Shown in pieces: positions 33,885-45,022 of a DNA stretch of 61,951 bases. The DNA comes from Nemertoderma westbladi (lineage: Eukaryota > Xenacoelomorpha > Nemertodermatida > Nemertodermatidae), in NCBI GenBank assembly GCA_032718475.1, contig JAUCBJ010003050.1, positions 1 to 61,951 of the forward strand, given 5' to 3'. The notes under the pieces were generated by a model, which saw nothing but the letters and a program-made list of their open reading frames with translations, was not told where the DNA came from and did not search any database. The stretch's first letter is position 1, and every line of letters begins with the position of its first letter. A program made the translations under genes and the position numbers.

Positions 33885-34183
33885 TATTCCATAAGCTCTT
33901 ACGATTTCCAGCATTTTGTCTCCATGGACGGAGCCGCATGCTTTCTTGGGGTCCACAAAAGTCATGACTGCGGGGAGATTCTTTGACTTAATTCCTTCAA
34001 TCAATCTCCGTAGTGCAAGTTTCTGAGCTATTGTTGATCTATTTGTTCGAAATACATTTTGGCTCTTACGCAGTAGTTTCTCTTTGTGAGGCCTAATCCT
34101 ATATAGAATCATTTAATTGTATATTTTGGCAGCTACCACAAGCAGACAGATCCCACGATAGTTTGTTGGTATACCGAGGTCTC
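33885..34183 (-). pseudogene. RTE-like LINE, reverse-transcriptase middle part
   Basis: Minus-strand frames give LGIPTNYRGICLLVVAAKIY, then LLRKSQNVFRTNRSTIAQKL and PAVMTFVDPKKACGSV, up to RAYGIP, where the SINE begins. This is the RT finger/palm start (usually NYRGISLLS...QNGFR.GRST...VDFKKAFDS), here with a degraded catalytic block (DPKKACGS). The upstream portion resumes after the LTR element at 46216. Confidence 0.8.
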
Positions 34184-35371
34184 TGTACGCGCTTTTGTAG
34201 ACCTTTAGCAGTTTAACCTGCCAAAATTTATATGTCTTTAGTTGGTAAATTGACTTTATAAGATGACAAGATTTAATACAAAATAAACACAACATTAGCC
34301 GAAGCCAGCCTAGTGCGCGTCCATTCACCCGCTGGATATACCCGGGGGGCTGGATTCTGAGGGCTTAGATTTATTGCAGTGAAGCCTACATGTATTATTC
34401 GATTGATCACCAATATATAATCTCTGGCAAATATTATTCACTTTCGGGAAATATTAGCAGTTCCTTTAGGACGTGGCGCTCTATCTATTTAAACAAAGTT
34501 ATGACTTACACCAAACACAACGATATGGCTTAGAATTCACGTATGAGACGCATTCTTTAGGAGATGCTTAGTTATCAGTCTCAATCACAATCATACACAC
34601 TACCGGTACCGCACAATACTGCTCACTGGTTTGCCGACAGTCACTGACTTTGATCACGTATAAAGAGAATAGCAATTGACTCAAGTAGTGGCTACCAAAT
34701 AGCATTATATTCACTACAAACCACTATAATATAAGTCGCAATCGTTATATGTAAACTGCCTCTCTCACCTGTAGTGTATCAAGAAAATTGGGAAATTTGG
34801 GTTCTTTATATATGTTCTCCAAATAATATTCAACCAAACAACAGTAAATAGCAGTATAATAATGTATTGGACCGATATGTGATATGATATGTTAAGATAA
34901 GTGATATGCACTGATAACAGTTATACGCTCTATAATCTTAAGCCTACTAATGTTTCTTATAAAGTCTGAAAACAAGTGATTCCAGAGCCGTTCTTCCTGG
35001 CTTAGAAACACCAACACTGAACACTGATAAGAATAACTATAAGAATACCAGCTACCCTTATTCTACAAAGATCTCACCCACCACAGAGAATGAGCATACA
35101 GATAGGAAATTCAGTTCAGTAGATCTGTGATAGGTCAAACTCAAAACCAACTCAAATCCTATTGGCAGATACAGAAAGCAGGGCTATGGGGCAACCTTCC
35201 TAAGCTGGTTGGACGATCGAACATAGCCCAGATCCCTTAGCACAGCAAATCAGCCAATCAACCGGTAGCTTGTACCATTCGAGCTAGAGATCCCTTTTAG
35301 AGTATTCCAGCGCCTTGGGGGGAACTGGTTAGCAAAGCAAACGAATCAGTTATCCCACAAAAGCTTTTACA
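34184..35371 (-). repeat. 3' LTR (left copy) of the BEL/Pao-like element
   Basis: 1188 bp; TGTACGCGCTTTTG at the left edge and AAAGCTTTTACA at the right edge in plus-strand reading. Matches 45023-46210 base for base in all parts compared. The purine tract GGGAGCGG lies directly outside it at 35372-35379 on the minus strand. Confidence 0.95.
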
Positions 35372-35429
35372 CCGCTCCCAGAAAATGGGATTTAAGTCTA
35401 TAAAATATACAAAATCACAGTTTCTAAAA

Positions 35430-36538
35430 TACGAGAATACTCTAAACAGTTAGTCTTTCTTGCGCAGACGGCGTTTACGCAGTTTTTTAAAGCTAGCAAG
35501 AGTCTTTTTCTCTTTGGGGCGAGCCACTTTACAAGGAGGGCTATAACTCCTGGGTGAAGGGTGCAATATAATTGCATCAGAAGGTGCAGGATTGTGGTCG
35601 GTGTATCCGCCGGTTGAAGTGCCTGGTAGGTTGACATCAACTTCGGGGGACTGGGGTCTAACGGCTTTTAGAGCGCGTTTTTAAGACGGCTGCTTTTACG
35701 GGTCCTTTACGCGTGGTCTGAACGAGAGCCGTGGGTGGACCATAGGCCGTTAGAAACTGCCTTGGTTTAATGGTTCTTTCCAACTCGCGTTCGCGGGCTC
35801 GATATTCGTAAGGCCGTCGATATACTTCTTGTAACTCAGGGTGTGAGTTAACGAATATTTCTCCATAATCAGGGTCGTGACGGATAAAATTAATTAAGTG
35901 ATAGGAATGAATATCACTGGGATTAACCTTTCTGAGGAATTTGCGCACAAACTTAGTCGAAATGTATTCTCCGACGCGTTTCAGTAGTTCGTAACTCGGT
36001 ATGCGTGCTTTCTGTTCGACAGAAGCGAATAGGTAAGGATGGAACGCATAAACTCCTTCGTAAGCGCGTCCAGGGTAATAGCGGTGATGTGAGTTACAAT
36101 GCAAATCAGCGTTCGCTTCCCAATTTTCTGTCGAATAGCGTCTAAAGCATTTCTTATAACGCTCTCCTCGACTTCCGTGGCAGGTTGTATCGGGGTTAAT
36201 CCTGGCCGATTGTAAGGATTAAATGGCGATGTTAGATGCCCGCGTCCCAATCCGGCTAAATAGGATGGTCGAATATCTAACGAACCCACTGCTGGAGCAC
36301 CACCAATTAACTGCTCGTGTAACACCAAATCTTTGAACAGAGAATATAGTTCGGGAGGATCAGTGATACTGTTAGGATCAAGAGTTTGAGGTCTCACCGG
36401 GGAATGAGGAGGCCTGACCGAGTATTCCGGAACTCTGATCATGGGTTTATTTAGTGATCGTTTGAGGCGAGCGATCGTGGGTGATACATCGAACAGGTTT
36501 CGCTCGAAACTCCCGCAAACACAGCGAGCAAACCGCAT
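35430..36538 (-). pseudogene. Accessory reading frame of the LTR element, broken by two frameshifts
   Basis: Three consecutive minus-strand pieces in different frames look like one former protein of about 360 residues. Piece 1 (36538 to about 36135) has MRFARCVCGSFERN and Pro-rich text. Piece 2 (about 36135-35690) has YYPGRAYEGVYAFHPYLFAS and SYHLINFIRHDPDYGEIFVN. Piece 3 (about 35690-35430) ends in the strongly basic KEKKTLASFKKLRKRRLRKK before a stop. The second shift lies at an A5 run near 35690. Position after the pol remnant is where some elements carry env-like genes, but no signal peptide or membrane segment is visible, and the basic tail suggests nucleic-acid or nuclear binding. Family not recognised. 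Confidence 0.55.
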
Positions 36539-36808
36539 TCAAAGCAACGTCTCCGCTGGTGCTTATGTCTTTCCGTTTGTTGGTTGGTCTTGGGCATTCA
36601 TCGTAATAATACCAAGACACACGTCTTATAGGGGAAACGTGGGTGATATTTATTTGGTGTTACAATGCTTCTCTTCAAGAATTCTAAATATACGTTGGAG
36701 TTACCGCGTTTATCCGCTTCTTGAACGTCCTTTCTTTCGAGTCGATTTCGAATAGAATTTTAGCATTCGAATTTTAGTTTATGGTTACGATTCCGCTGGG
36801 TAGGATAT

Positions 36809-37096
36809 TTAAATAATACCATTTCCCTTTTTGTCCATATCGTGTAAATCGATAGAATGGCCGGTAGTTAAGAAGTCCATATACGTACCATTACGATGCG
36901 TATAGCGAGCGGTGAATTTGCTATAGTCCAATTGACGCGTAAGTTGCTCCTGGGACATAGGCGGTTCGATATAACTACCATCGTCCTCCGTAGTAGTTGG
37001 ATCAGCTTCACCGCGTATCAAGCTATCCACAAATGCTTGTAAAGGTAGAGTATATCTCTCTCTAATACCAAGATCATCTTCTATCAATTCCGTCAT
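36809..37096 (-). CDS. Small accessory reading frame of the LTR element (95 residues)
   Basis: Starts MTELIEDDLGIRERYTLP, continues with an acidic EADPTTTEDDGSYIEPP segment and YSKFTARYTHRNGTYMDFL. It has no cysteine cluster, membrane helix or known motif. It lies on the element's coding strand between the gag-protease frame and the longer accessory frame, 270 bp upstream of the latter. Could be an independent protein or an exon joined to it by splicing. Function unknown. Confidence 0.45.
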   Translation of the reverse strand: MTELIEDDLGIRERYTLPLQAFVDSLIRGEADPTTTEDDGSYIEPPMSQEQLTRQLDYSKFTARYTHRNGTYMDFLTTGHSIDLHDMDKKGNGII

Positions 37097-38718
37097 ATCT
37101 GCTATTTGAGTTTATTAATATTATAATGAGTTTATCTTTAGGCGAGCGGGCGTCGCTGCCTACCCCTCTCTACCCCCGGACAGTGGGATCCTCAGCGCCG
37201 ATACACCGTTGTCGCGATGTTTACGCCAACGTAGTAGCAACAGCACGACAACGATAACCGGCACAAGTCACTCCACTGTCCGTCCCAAAGTCTTGAAATC
37301 ACTTAAGGTTTTTTATATAGGAGAGTTAGGTCTACTTTACGATTGCGACTAGCTACTGTAAACACACTTTAGTAGCAACATTCACCTACAAACGCACAAA
37401 TTCCACACAACTGTCACCAATTATAAGCATACAGGCCATTTGTCCGTTAGTCAGTGCCTTCCAGAATGTCACGTTGTTATTGCGTATCCTTGGATACTAA
37501 ATAGTGTGCTATGTAATCTCTATACTAGGCAATGGGACAAGCTTTCTATTTTTCTTTTAACTCGTTTTTAATTCTAACGTGGGTGTTGCCATGGTGACAT
37601 TATGGAAAGCTAGCGGTAGAATTAGGGTAATTCTCATGCATACAGATCTGGGATGCTATTTAATAGTAATTCTTTAATTGTCAATATCCTCTTTATGCAT
37701 GATTTTATAAATTTTATCGGCTATTGACTATATGTTGGAGATTCTCACACTCTAACACACTCAATAGGGTGAATCTCCGCTCCCGTGATCTATTAATTAA
37801 TGGAATTTTGGGAATGTTATAAATTGCATAAAATGACAATTTATTAAATTCATTTAAAGATATGAATTTAAATTTATTCCCATGAATTTTATTATTTGAT
37901 GGTAAAATTGACACAATTTTATTCCAGAGCATATCTGGGAACATAAGATCCTTAATTCTATAAAAATTGTCTTTTAAGAGTATCGGTAAATGCTGCGATA
38001 TCTTAATTGACTAGAAATTTTAAGGATCTGAATTTTACAGGTTTTAATAAATATTAAATTAATATTTAAGATGGGCACCGATTTATTCCAGAGCTTGTCT
38101 GGGGACGTTAACCACTGATTCTAGAATTTGTCTTTCAAGTATATCGGTGGGTGCCGCGATATCTTAATCGACTAGAATTACAGATGGTCAAAAGTTTAAC
38201 AGATTTATTTGCGTTTTACGCTACTGTTAGAGGGACATCACGCTACTATAGGTATTATTTAATATAAGGTAGAAGAGCAATATCGCACGAAGCAATGTCA
38301 GTGTGAAGAGGCAAGTCGTTTCCAAGGTCTACCCAGAGCTTGGTTTAGCCGAGACACGAGGATCTGAACTTTGCATTCCTAATACTCTGCCTACCAATAA
38401 TACTTAAATATAGTAGGAGCTTTATTGTACTTTAATAAGTACGGACATGTCATCTTACTGTAGTCTCGCATTTATAATATAATACGGACAGTAAGGAAAG
38501 AGAAAAGAATTATTTCTCGCCGTCGCACTAGATATATTATATGTAATTACATAATAAACACTAATATATTGCACTAATCTACTAAATAATCTAAAATAAC
38601 ATTCTACTAAATAAAATTAAATAAAACGATTATAATAAAATACATAATAATCCATACATAAATATAAAATAATAAAAAAATATAAAATAATATAGTCACA
38701 CACCCACTCCATATATAA
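37097..38718 (-). other. Non-coding interior of the LTR element
   Basis: No protease, RT or integrase text was recognised in any frame. Two diverged direct copies of about 130 bp (GATTTATTCCAGAGC...GTATATCGGTGGGTGCCGCG) lie at roughly 37917-38040 and 38078-38190. A GC-richer patch at 37140-37270 stands out from the AT-rich remainder. This region occupies part of the place where the integrase should be. Confidence 0.5.
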
Positions 38719-41700
38719 TTACGTTATGGAGTCCCTAGATCTTTGTCGAATTAGGGAAGTGGTCGTAGGAAGAGTATATTGCCTTCCATGGTTTCCGGAC
38801 AGTTTTCGGTCTCTTTCCAGTAAACCTAAACGACCAGCTGGGCGATTAGGCTGTCGTGTTACTTCCTCCGCTCCCTTGGCCTGTCTAATCTTCGCCGTGG
38901 TAAGATGAGGAGGCCATTCATCTTCTTCTTTACTTAGGGAGTCGGGTCCACCTAACCAGCCGGGAGTATCTATCCGTTCTTGAGGAGTTGCTCCTCTGGA
39001 AGCGATGTCGGCTAGATTAATCATCTCGGGGCGATGTCTCCATTGATCTACATTGGAGTTAATATCGTCATTATCTGAGGAGTATGGTGTTCCCTCAGTG
39101 GGTTCGTCCACTTCACTGCTCCCCTCTTCCCAATCCTTTACTTGAAGTAGCCGGTCTTGTGGCAATCTTTCTTCAAGAGTTCTGCGGGAAGGGCCAGTAA
39201 AGTACCAACCAACTCTAGTTCTTACCGCATAAGTTTGTAATGGCTGCGGTTGAGCAGGCCGTTTCTCCAATGTCTCGAGCGCCTCATGCGCGTTTTGGCC
39301 GATGAAGATTTGCACTCCAGGATAATCGGTTTGGAATCGAGGTATCTCAAGATGTTGGATGCTCTCGTCCTCGTCCCAGTTATAAGGTTCTACTTGGGTA
39401 GTAGCGAAGTTCTTTATTGCTACCATTTTTACTGACCTTATACTTTGTTCTCCTAATTTATCCGGTGGGGTGGACAACGCACCTATATAGTAATCTGCTG
39501 TTACGGTAGATTTCCAAACCTGTATAACTCCTGACATATTTAACTTAGTTAGGAATTTGGGTTGTCCAGCAAAGATATCCTCGGCTAATTCTTTGTCGAT
39601 GAATGTTCCTGTACTGCCGGAGTCAAGGAGGGCATTCACTATGTAACTCTTATTAGGACCGTGAACTCTTACCTGTACCACAGGAAATTCTCGTATTCCT
39701 ACGTGGGAGGTTGGAGCTTTCCAAGATGGTTGTCTGTCAAAGGTGGTTGGGGGGAACTCCGTGTCGGTGTCTTTTTCGTACGTAAGTGCTCGATACACTG
39801 CGGTATTTATTAGATAACAGGATTCGTTGGCATCGGAGAATTCGTCCGTATAGAATCCTTCCCACTCAGAACTTTGGTCAGTGTCGTTCACATCACTGAA
39901 TTGGACATGTGATTTGGGCTCACTTACCTGACTCGGGCTGTTTCGTTCGAATTCCGTGTGCAACAAGCTATGATGTTTCGCGCCGCACTTAGCACACCTT
40001 GCGTCAGAGTAACAGGTTCGCCGCTGGTGTCCACGTCTGAGACAGTTATAACACAACCGCTTATCCCACAGGACTCCACGTCTATCTGCCAGGGATTTCT
40101 TTAGGAATTTTGCACACGCACTCAAACGGTGGGGCCCGTCGCACAGCGCACATTTTGGTTTGATGTTACTCACTTTACCTTGGGTAATGTTATGCACTTT
40201 CGCTCGTTCTTTGTGCTTTCTTACCTGAATTCTGTTGGGAGACTGAGGAGGGGTCTTGGCAACCTGTTCTCTCCTATCATTGGTTCGAGACTTGTATTTA
40301 CTTACGTCTTTTGGGTTTTTGTGGTCATAGTAGGATCTTGCTGTGTCTTTCCCGCTGTCCTCCTCATGTGAGGTCTGGCTTTCGCCCTCGTCTGTATAAC
40401 ACACGGGTATTATTCTTCTCCTAGAAACGGGTCTCTCACTTACCTGATTTTCCGATGTTTTCTCTCTGGACTGCCTTATGAGTTGTAATTTGACCTCACC
40501 GTCTAGGAATGACATGAGATCAGCCATGGTAGGGCTCCGTCGTTGTTGCTCCATCATATACAACACTTTCTTGTCCCAGCGAGTACATACTCCACCCTTT
40601 GGTAAAGTAGAGACTATGGCTCCAATAACCATAGAACTCTGATATTCATGAGACTTACCTAACCAATCCAATTGCCGGCAGATCTCTTGAATCTCATCGG
40701 AAAACTCTATAATCTCGTTACTAAGGAACTTTCGGGGAGCTACTAATTTTGCATACAAATACTTAGCTATGTTATCCTTATTACCATACCTGGTGTTTAA
40801 TGTATCCCAAACTTGTCTTAATCCATTTGGATGTCCAATAAACTTCAACGCCATTAACCTGGGAGGTCCTTCCAAACATTTGATGAGGAATCTCAGTTTC
40901 TCTCCGCTAGACAGTACAGAGTTCTGTATGCTATCTTCATAATATTCATTAAACGGTAACCATTTCATTTCATCTCCATTGAATTTGACGATTTCTCCCA
41001 CTTTGACCGCTTGGCGGGCTTCTGTTCTAGCCATCTGACGCGTAAAGCTTTCTTGGGCCATCGTGTTATTTAATATCGAATTATCGGTATATAAATTTCT
41101 CGGATTATTATCAGGTCTATAGGGAATATCATTACAAACAGGTTTATAATCACCCTTAATGGGGTTTGCTATAGGAGTTTCTACTTCGCTAGCAGTATAG
41201 ATGCGTGTAGGCTCCACACCTTGCGCATGAAATACTTCAGGCCTAACAGGTTGACACATTGTTACAGGGGGTGTTGGTATGCCCCTTTTTACATTTACTA
41301 ATTTATCGCGTTCTAACGCGATACTTTGCTGCACTTCTTGTAGCTCTAACCTACTTTCCCTGACAGTTCCCTTGAACTGGTGGACCGTCTCCTGCATCTG
41401 TCCAAGCAGGACATTCATCCCCTTCCGTCCCTCCTCCACCCACTCGACCGCCGAAGCGGGAGTCGCCAACGTTGTGGCGGGCGGGCGAGGGACTACGGGC
41501 GACCAATCCATACGCTCGGAGTCCATGACAGGAACCATTTCAGGGGCTGTTCTACTAGGCACTGATAGTTTCGTGCTGTGTAAAGGGAATTTAGAGGTTG
41601 CTCCCTGGAATACAGGTGTCTCTAGCACCGAAGTGGTGGCTTCGAGAACAGGCCTAATTATTTCAGGCTCATCTGTTATAGTAGGGAGTCTACTTACAGT

Positions 41701-42879
41701 AACAATTCGGTCTGTGTGTTCTGTACTCGCTACGGCTGCGCTAGCTAGTTGTCTTCTAACAGCTGGAGGTAAATCAGGCAATTTCTGACGGGGAGACGTT
41801 CTTTTACGCCTACTCAGACGAGATCTATTTCCTCCACCTTCAGGGTCGGTGGTGTCTCCTTCCTCCGATGAGGTATAACCTTGGCGTTTGGAAGTAGATC
41901 GACTCATCATCTGCATTCTACTATCCGTTAACCGTTTATTTATACTATCTTGACTTTCCTGAATATTTTCCAACGCTAGTTGGGCGATCTCGTCAGACGC
42001 TCTCCTTTCTGCTTCTGCCAATGCATCCGCCGCTTTTCTTTCTGCTTCGGCCGCTGCCGCTGCTACTGCCGCTTTTCTGTCTGCTTCGGCTGCTGCTTCT
42101 GCCGCTCTTCTGTCTGCTTCGGCCTCTGCTGTCTTTCTTTCTGCTTCTGCTGCCGCTGCCGCTTTTGCCGCTGCTGCTGCTTTTCGATCCTCTATCTGTT
42201 TTTTCTTGACTTGTTCTTCCTGGGCTCTAGCGATGCGGAGTTGTTCATCAAATTTAGCTTGGTTTGCAGCTAACATTTCAGTATCAATTGCGTCCAACAC
42301 ATGCTTGGTTCCTTCACTATTAGGGGAAAGTCCAGCCAGCCGTCTCCTCAACTCTTCGTCTCCGACAAAACGTTGATAGTCTGACAGATAGATGTCAATA
42401 GCGTCTCTAGTTCGCGGCTTCTCTGCTGTCCCTTCGCTTTCCTCTTCGCTTTCCACTTCGCTTTCCACTTGAGAAGAAGTGGCGTCGGTTGATTCCTCAT
42501 AGGTTGGCCACTCATCATAAACCGTATCCGCCATCTTCGCTCCGCATTCGGGTCTCCGCTCAGCAGTATCCGAACTACTGGAGCTATCGGGCCGCTGGGA
42601 ACTAGGTTCTTGGCTCGCGGGTTGTTGAGGTTCCGCTGCTTCTTGGTCCCGCTTGACCTGAGCTCGAGTGCCTATGATAGACCTACGATGTTGGACCAGC
42701 CTCGGTTCTGTTATTACTACTGTAGGGATGACCTTGCTTACAGTAGGAGGGGACTTGGACTTTGGTCTCAGACGCTCTATACTCTTAGCTGAGTCCCAGA
42801 TCTTTTTAAGACCCTGTCTAACACTCATTCTAGCACTTTCTAAGAGACTATCTGACAGTGATTGGGTTGTGTCAGACAT
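38719..42879 (-). CDS. Gag-protease polyprotein of the BEL/Pao-like element, with RT deleted
   Basis: 1386 codons. An acidic/basic N-terminus is followed by an Ala/Glu/Arg-rich coiled coil (about 225-305) and a DUF1759-type Pao Gag region (about 630-800: VKFNGDEMKWLPFNEYYEDS, LMALKFIGHPNGLRQVWDTL). A CCHC zinc knuckle CYNCLRRGHQRRTC lies at 943-956, with a further Cys/His pair cluster either side. The retropepsin-like protease has VNALLDSGSTGTFIDKELA (Asp at 1086) and ends near RVGWYFTGPS. After residue about 1262 the frame jumps to WRHRPEMINLADIASRG and WLGGPDSLSKEEDEWP, text normally found after RNase H in Pao polyproteins. RT and RNase H are therefore missing in frame, and the integrase is absent. 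Gag and protease look intact, so particles could be built but not replicated alone. Confidence 0.9.
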   Translation of the reverse strand: MSDTTQSLSDSLLESARMSVRQGLKKIWDSAKSIERLRPKSKSPPTVSKVIPTVVITEPRLVQHRRSIIGTRAQVKRDQEAAEPQQPASQEPSSQRPDSSSSSDTAERRPECGAKMADTVYDEWPTYEESTDATSSQVESEVESEEESEGTAEKPRTRDAIDIYLSDYQRFVGDEELRRRLAGLSPNSEGTKHVLDAIDTEMLAANQAKFDEQLRIARAQEEQVKKKQIEDRKAAAAAKAAAAAEAERKTAEAEADRRAAEAAAEADRKAAVAAAAAEAERKAADALAEAERRASDEIAQLALENIQESQDSINKRLTDSRMQMMSRSTSKRQGYTSSEEGDTTDPEGGGNRSRLSRRKRTSPRQKLPDLPPAVRRQLASAAVASTEHTDRIVTVSRLPTITDEPEIIRPVLEATTSVLETPVFQGATSKFPLHSTKLSVPSRTAPEMVPVMDSERMDWSPVVPRPPATTLATPASAVEWVEEGRKGMNVLLGQMQETVHQFKGTVRESRLELQEVQQSIALERDKLVNVKRGIPTPPVTMCQPVRPEVFHAQGVEPTRIYTASEVETPIANPIKGDYKPVCNDIPYRPDNNPRNLYTDNSILNNTMAQESFTRQMARTEARQAVKVGEIVKFNGDEMKWLPFNEYYEDSIQNSVLSSGEKLRFLIKCLEGPPRLMALKFIGHPNGLRQVWDTLNTRYGNKDNIAKYLYAKLVAPRKFLSNEIIEFSDEIQEICRQLDWLGKSHEYQSSMVIGAIVSTLPKGGVCTRWDKKVLYMMEQQRRSPTMADLMSFLDGEVKLQLIRQSREKTSENQVSERPVSRRRIIPVCYTDEGESQTSHEEDSGKDTARSYYDHKNPKDVSKYKSRTNDRREQVAKTPPQSPNRIQVRKHKERAKVHNITQGKVSNIKPKCALCDGPHRLSACAKFLKKSLADRRGVLWDKRLCYNCLRRGHQRRTCYSDARCAKCGAKHHSLLHTEFERNSPSQVSEPKSHVQFSDVNDTDQSSEWEGFYTDEFSDANESCYLINTAVYRALTYEKDTDTEFPPTTFDRQPSWKAPTSHVGIREFPVVQVRVHGPNKSYIVNALLDSGSTGTFIDKELAEDIFAGQPKFLTKLNMSGVIQVWKSTVTADYYIGALSTPPDKLGEQSIRSVKMVAIKNFATTQVEPYNWDEDESIQHLEIPRFQTDYPGVQIFIGQNAHEALETLEKRPAQPQPLQTYAVRTRVGWYFTGPSRRTLEERLPQDRLLQVKDWEEGSSEVDEPTEGTPYSSDNDDINSNVDQWRHRPEMINLADIASRGATPQERIDTPGWLGGPDSLSKEEDEWPPHLTTAKIRQAKGAEEVTRQPNRPAGRLGLLERDRKLSGNHGRQYTLPTTTSLIRQRSRDSIT

Positions 42880-45022
42880 ATTTACTTGTACAGTGGAATG
42901 CCTACTGCTATAGTTACAGTTAAAGCAAGTCTAGTAATTCAGTAAGGCTGTTGGACTAGTACCAGTAATTAATTACAATATATTAGAATACCGGTATACA
43001 CTTATAATATATAAGTATTGTAAACTAGTTTTGTCACAGAGTACCGGTATACAGATTTAGCACAAATATATATAAATATATAATAGGCCTATCGTGAATA
43101 CCGGTATACAGTTTACACTGATAGTATATATAAGTATAATTATGGACTAGAATTAATTACAGAGTACCGGTATGATTTCAGCTCAAATTTATAGAAATAA
43201 ATATAATAAGCCTATCGTAAATACCGGTATGTCAATTATTTTAGAATAATTGAATTTCTGAATATTTTAGGGTTACTTGGTTACTTTAACTTACTTTGTT
43301 ACCGTTATTTAAGCGGTAGTCCAACTGATATTGAGACCGAGTTGTTGTATGACAGACCTACTAATTTATAAATCTTTTAAGTTGATTTATAATATATATA
43401 TATATATACCCTGATAAGGGTTTTGTTACAATACTGAAATAGATGTTACTATTTCTAGGAATAATCACTACACAGAAGCTGTGCGCTCTCAGTGAAGTGC
43501 TACTTATTTGACACTAAAACGAATAATTCTACTGGCCTACGTTACTTATCTATTAATTACTTACAATATTGTTGAGATTACAATCTCTAATAAACACACG
43601 AAAAAAAACTATACGTACGAAATTTTTAGGGCAATTTAACAGGGAAACTACGAACCAGTCTAACAAAGGGTTAGAACTTCTGGTTATTACAACGGATAGG
43701 ATACTACGGTATTTGAAAATAATAAGCAGAAGTAAATATACTGCGTTGTCCAGATAGGAAAATACCACCGCCTGACGACCTACAGCCGTATCGCTATAGG
43801 TACTACGTTATGTATCACGGAGTGTTCCTACCTAGAGGTTAATAGAACGAATGTGCCTATTAACCACTTTACAACACAAATATAATGCCTACACTAATTA
43901 CTCTCGGAAAGCACTGTACACTAAACCCTAAGTTAGGTACAAGTACTTGTAAAACAAATAACCTGCAGTTAAATATACTTGAACAGTTAAAAGAACCACA
44001 GCATCTGCTGGAGTGACCGGGGCACAAAGTCACCAGTCTTTACCTACGCCAAGCAGCCCGTGTAGTACCGGGTTAATTTAACTATAACGGTATGTATAAC
44101 AAACACAATTACTGTAGGAATAAACTTGGGGACATGAATGTTGCGAGTAATCGCATAAACTCTGAATAATAAATATTACGCTACCCGTACAAAATACTCA
44201 AATAAAATACAAACTAAATGTTGGCAGACTACTATCAAGCCTAAACAAACTACAGTATGTGCAGATTCCAAAATTGTTAGTTAGTATGCGTACTAATACG
44301 GTAGTACGACTTATTCTTTAGCAGGGGGTTGACCTTACAACTACGAGTTGCCCCAACTTACTAACCGGCACTTTATCAGACTTACTCTACACACGCAGCA
44401 ATTCCTTCAGACCCAACAACAGCCAGACAACAATCCAGCCTACAAAATATCTGAATAATATTACGGTACCTGAACAGACTATACAAACAATACAGGATAA
44501 ACGCTGACGGACTACTATCAAGCCTAAATAAACCACAGTATATGCAGATTCCGAGATTGTTAGTTAGTATGCGTGCTAATACGGTAGTACGACTTATTCT
44601 TTAAGAGGGGGTTGACCTTACAACTACGAGTTGCCCCAACTTACTAACTGGCACTTTATCAGACTTACTCTACACACGCTGTAATCTTCAAGCCTAACAA
44701 CAGTCAGACAACAGTCCAGCCTACAATGATCTGAACAATCTGAGCAGACTTACACGTCTTCAGCTCAATATTAACTTACTAGGAAATAAAACCGACAGAA
44801 ATAAGTAGAATCTCAATAAAAAATCAGGGCTGCAGTCCCCGATTCAGTACTAAGACCTACCGGTATACTATAATCAAAATCGAATAATACTAATGTACTT
44901 ATACAACAGTACTGGTTATGACAGTTGGGCCTAGTGACCTACAGAAGTACCGGTTCAGGTTTACCGATAGACCGGTACTTAGCAACCTTATTGCTTACTG
45001 CAATAAGATCAATAACTGTTAT
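42880..45022 (-). other. 5' leader of the LTR element with internal duplications
   Basis: About 2.1 kb between the 5' LTR and gag without a long frame. A direct repeat of about 240 bp with a 283-bp period occurs at 44228 and 44511 (ACTACTATCAAGCCTAAA...CACTTTATCAGACTTACTCT). A second, about 120-bp period repeat with CAGAGTACCGGTAT and GTATACA words lies at about 42980-43230. Such leaders commonly hold packaging signals. Confidence 0.55.

Noticed and set aside
41279-42273. Plus-strand Leu/Cys-rich frames opposite gag
   Set aside because: Antisense of the Ala/Glu-rich coiled coil and linker of the Gag frame.
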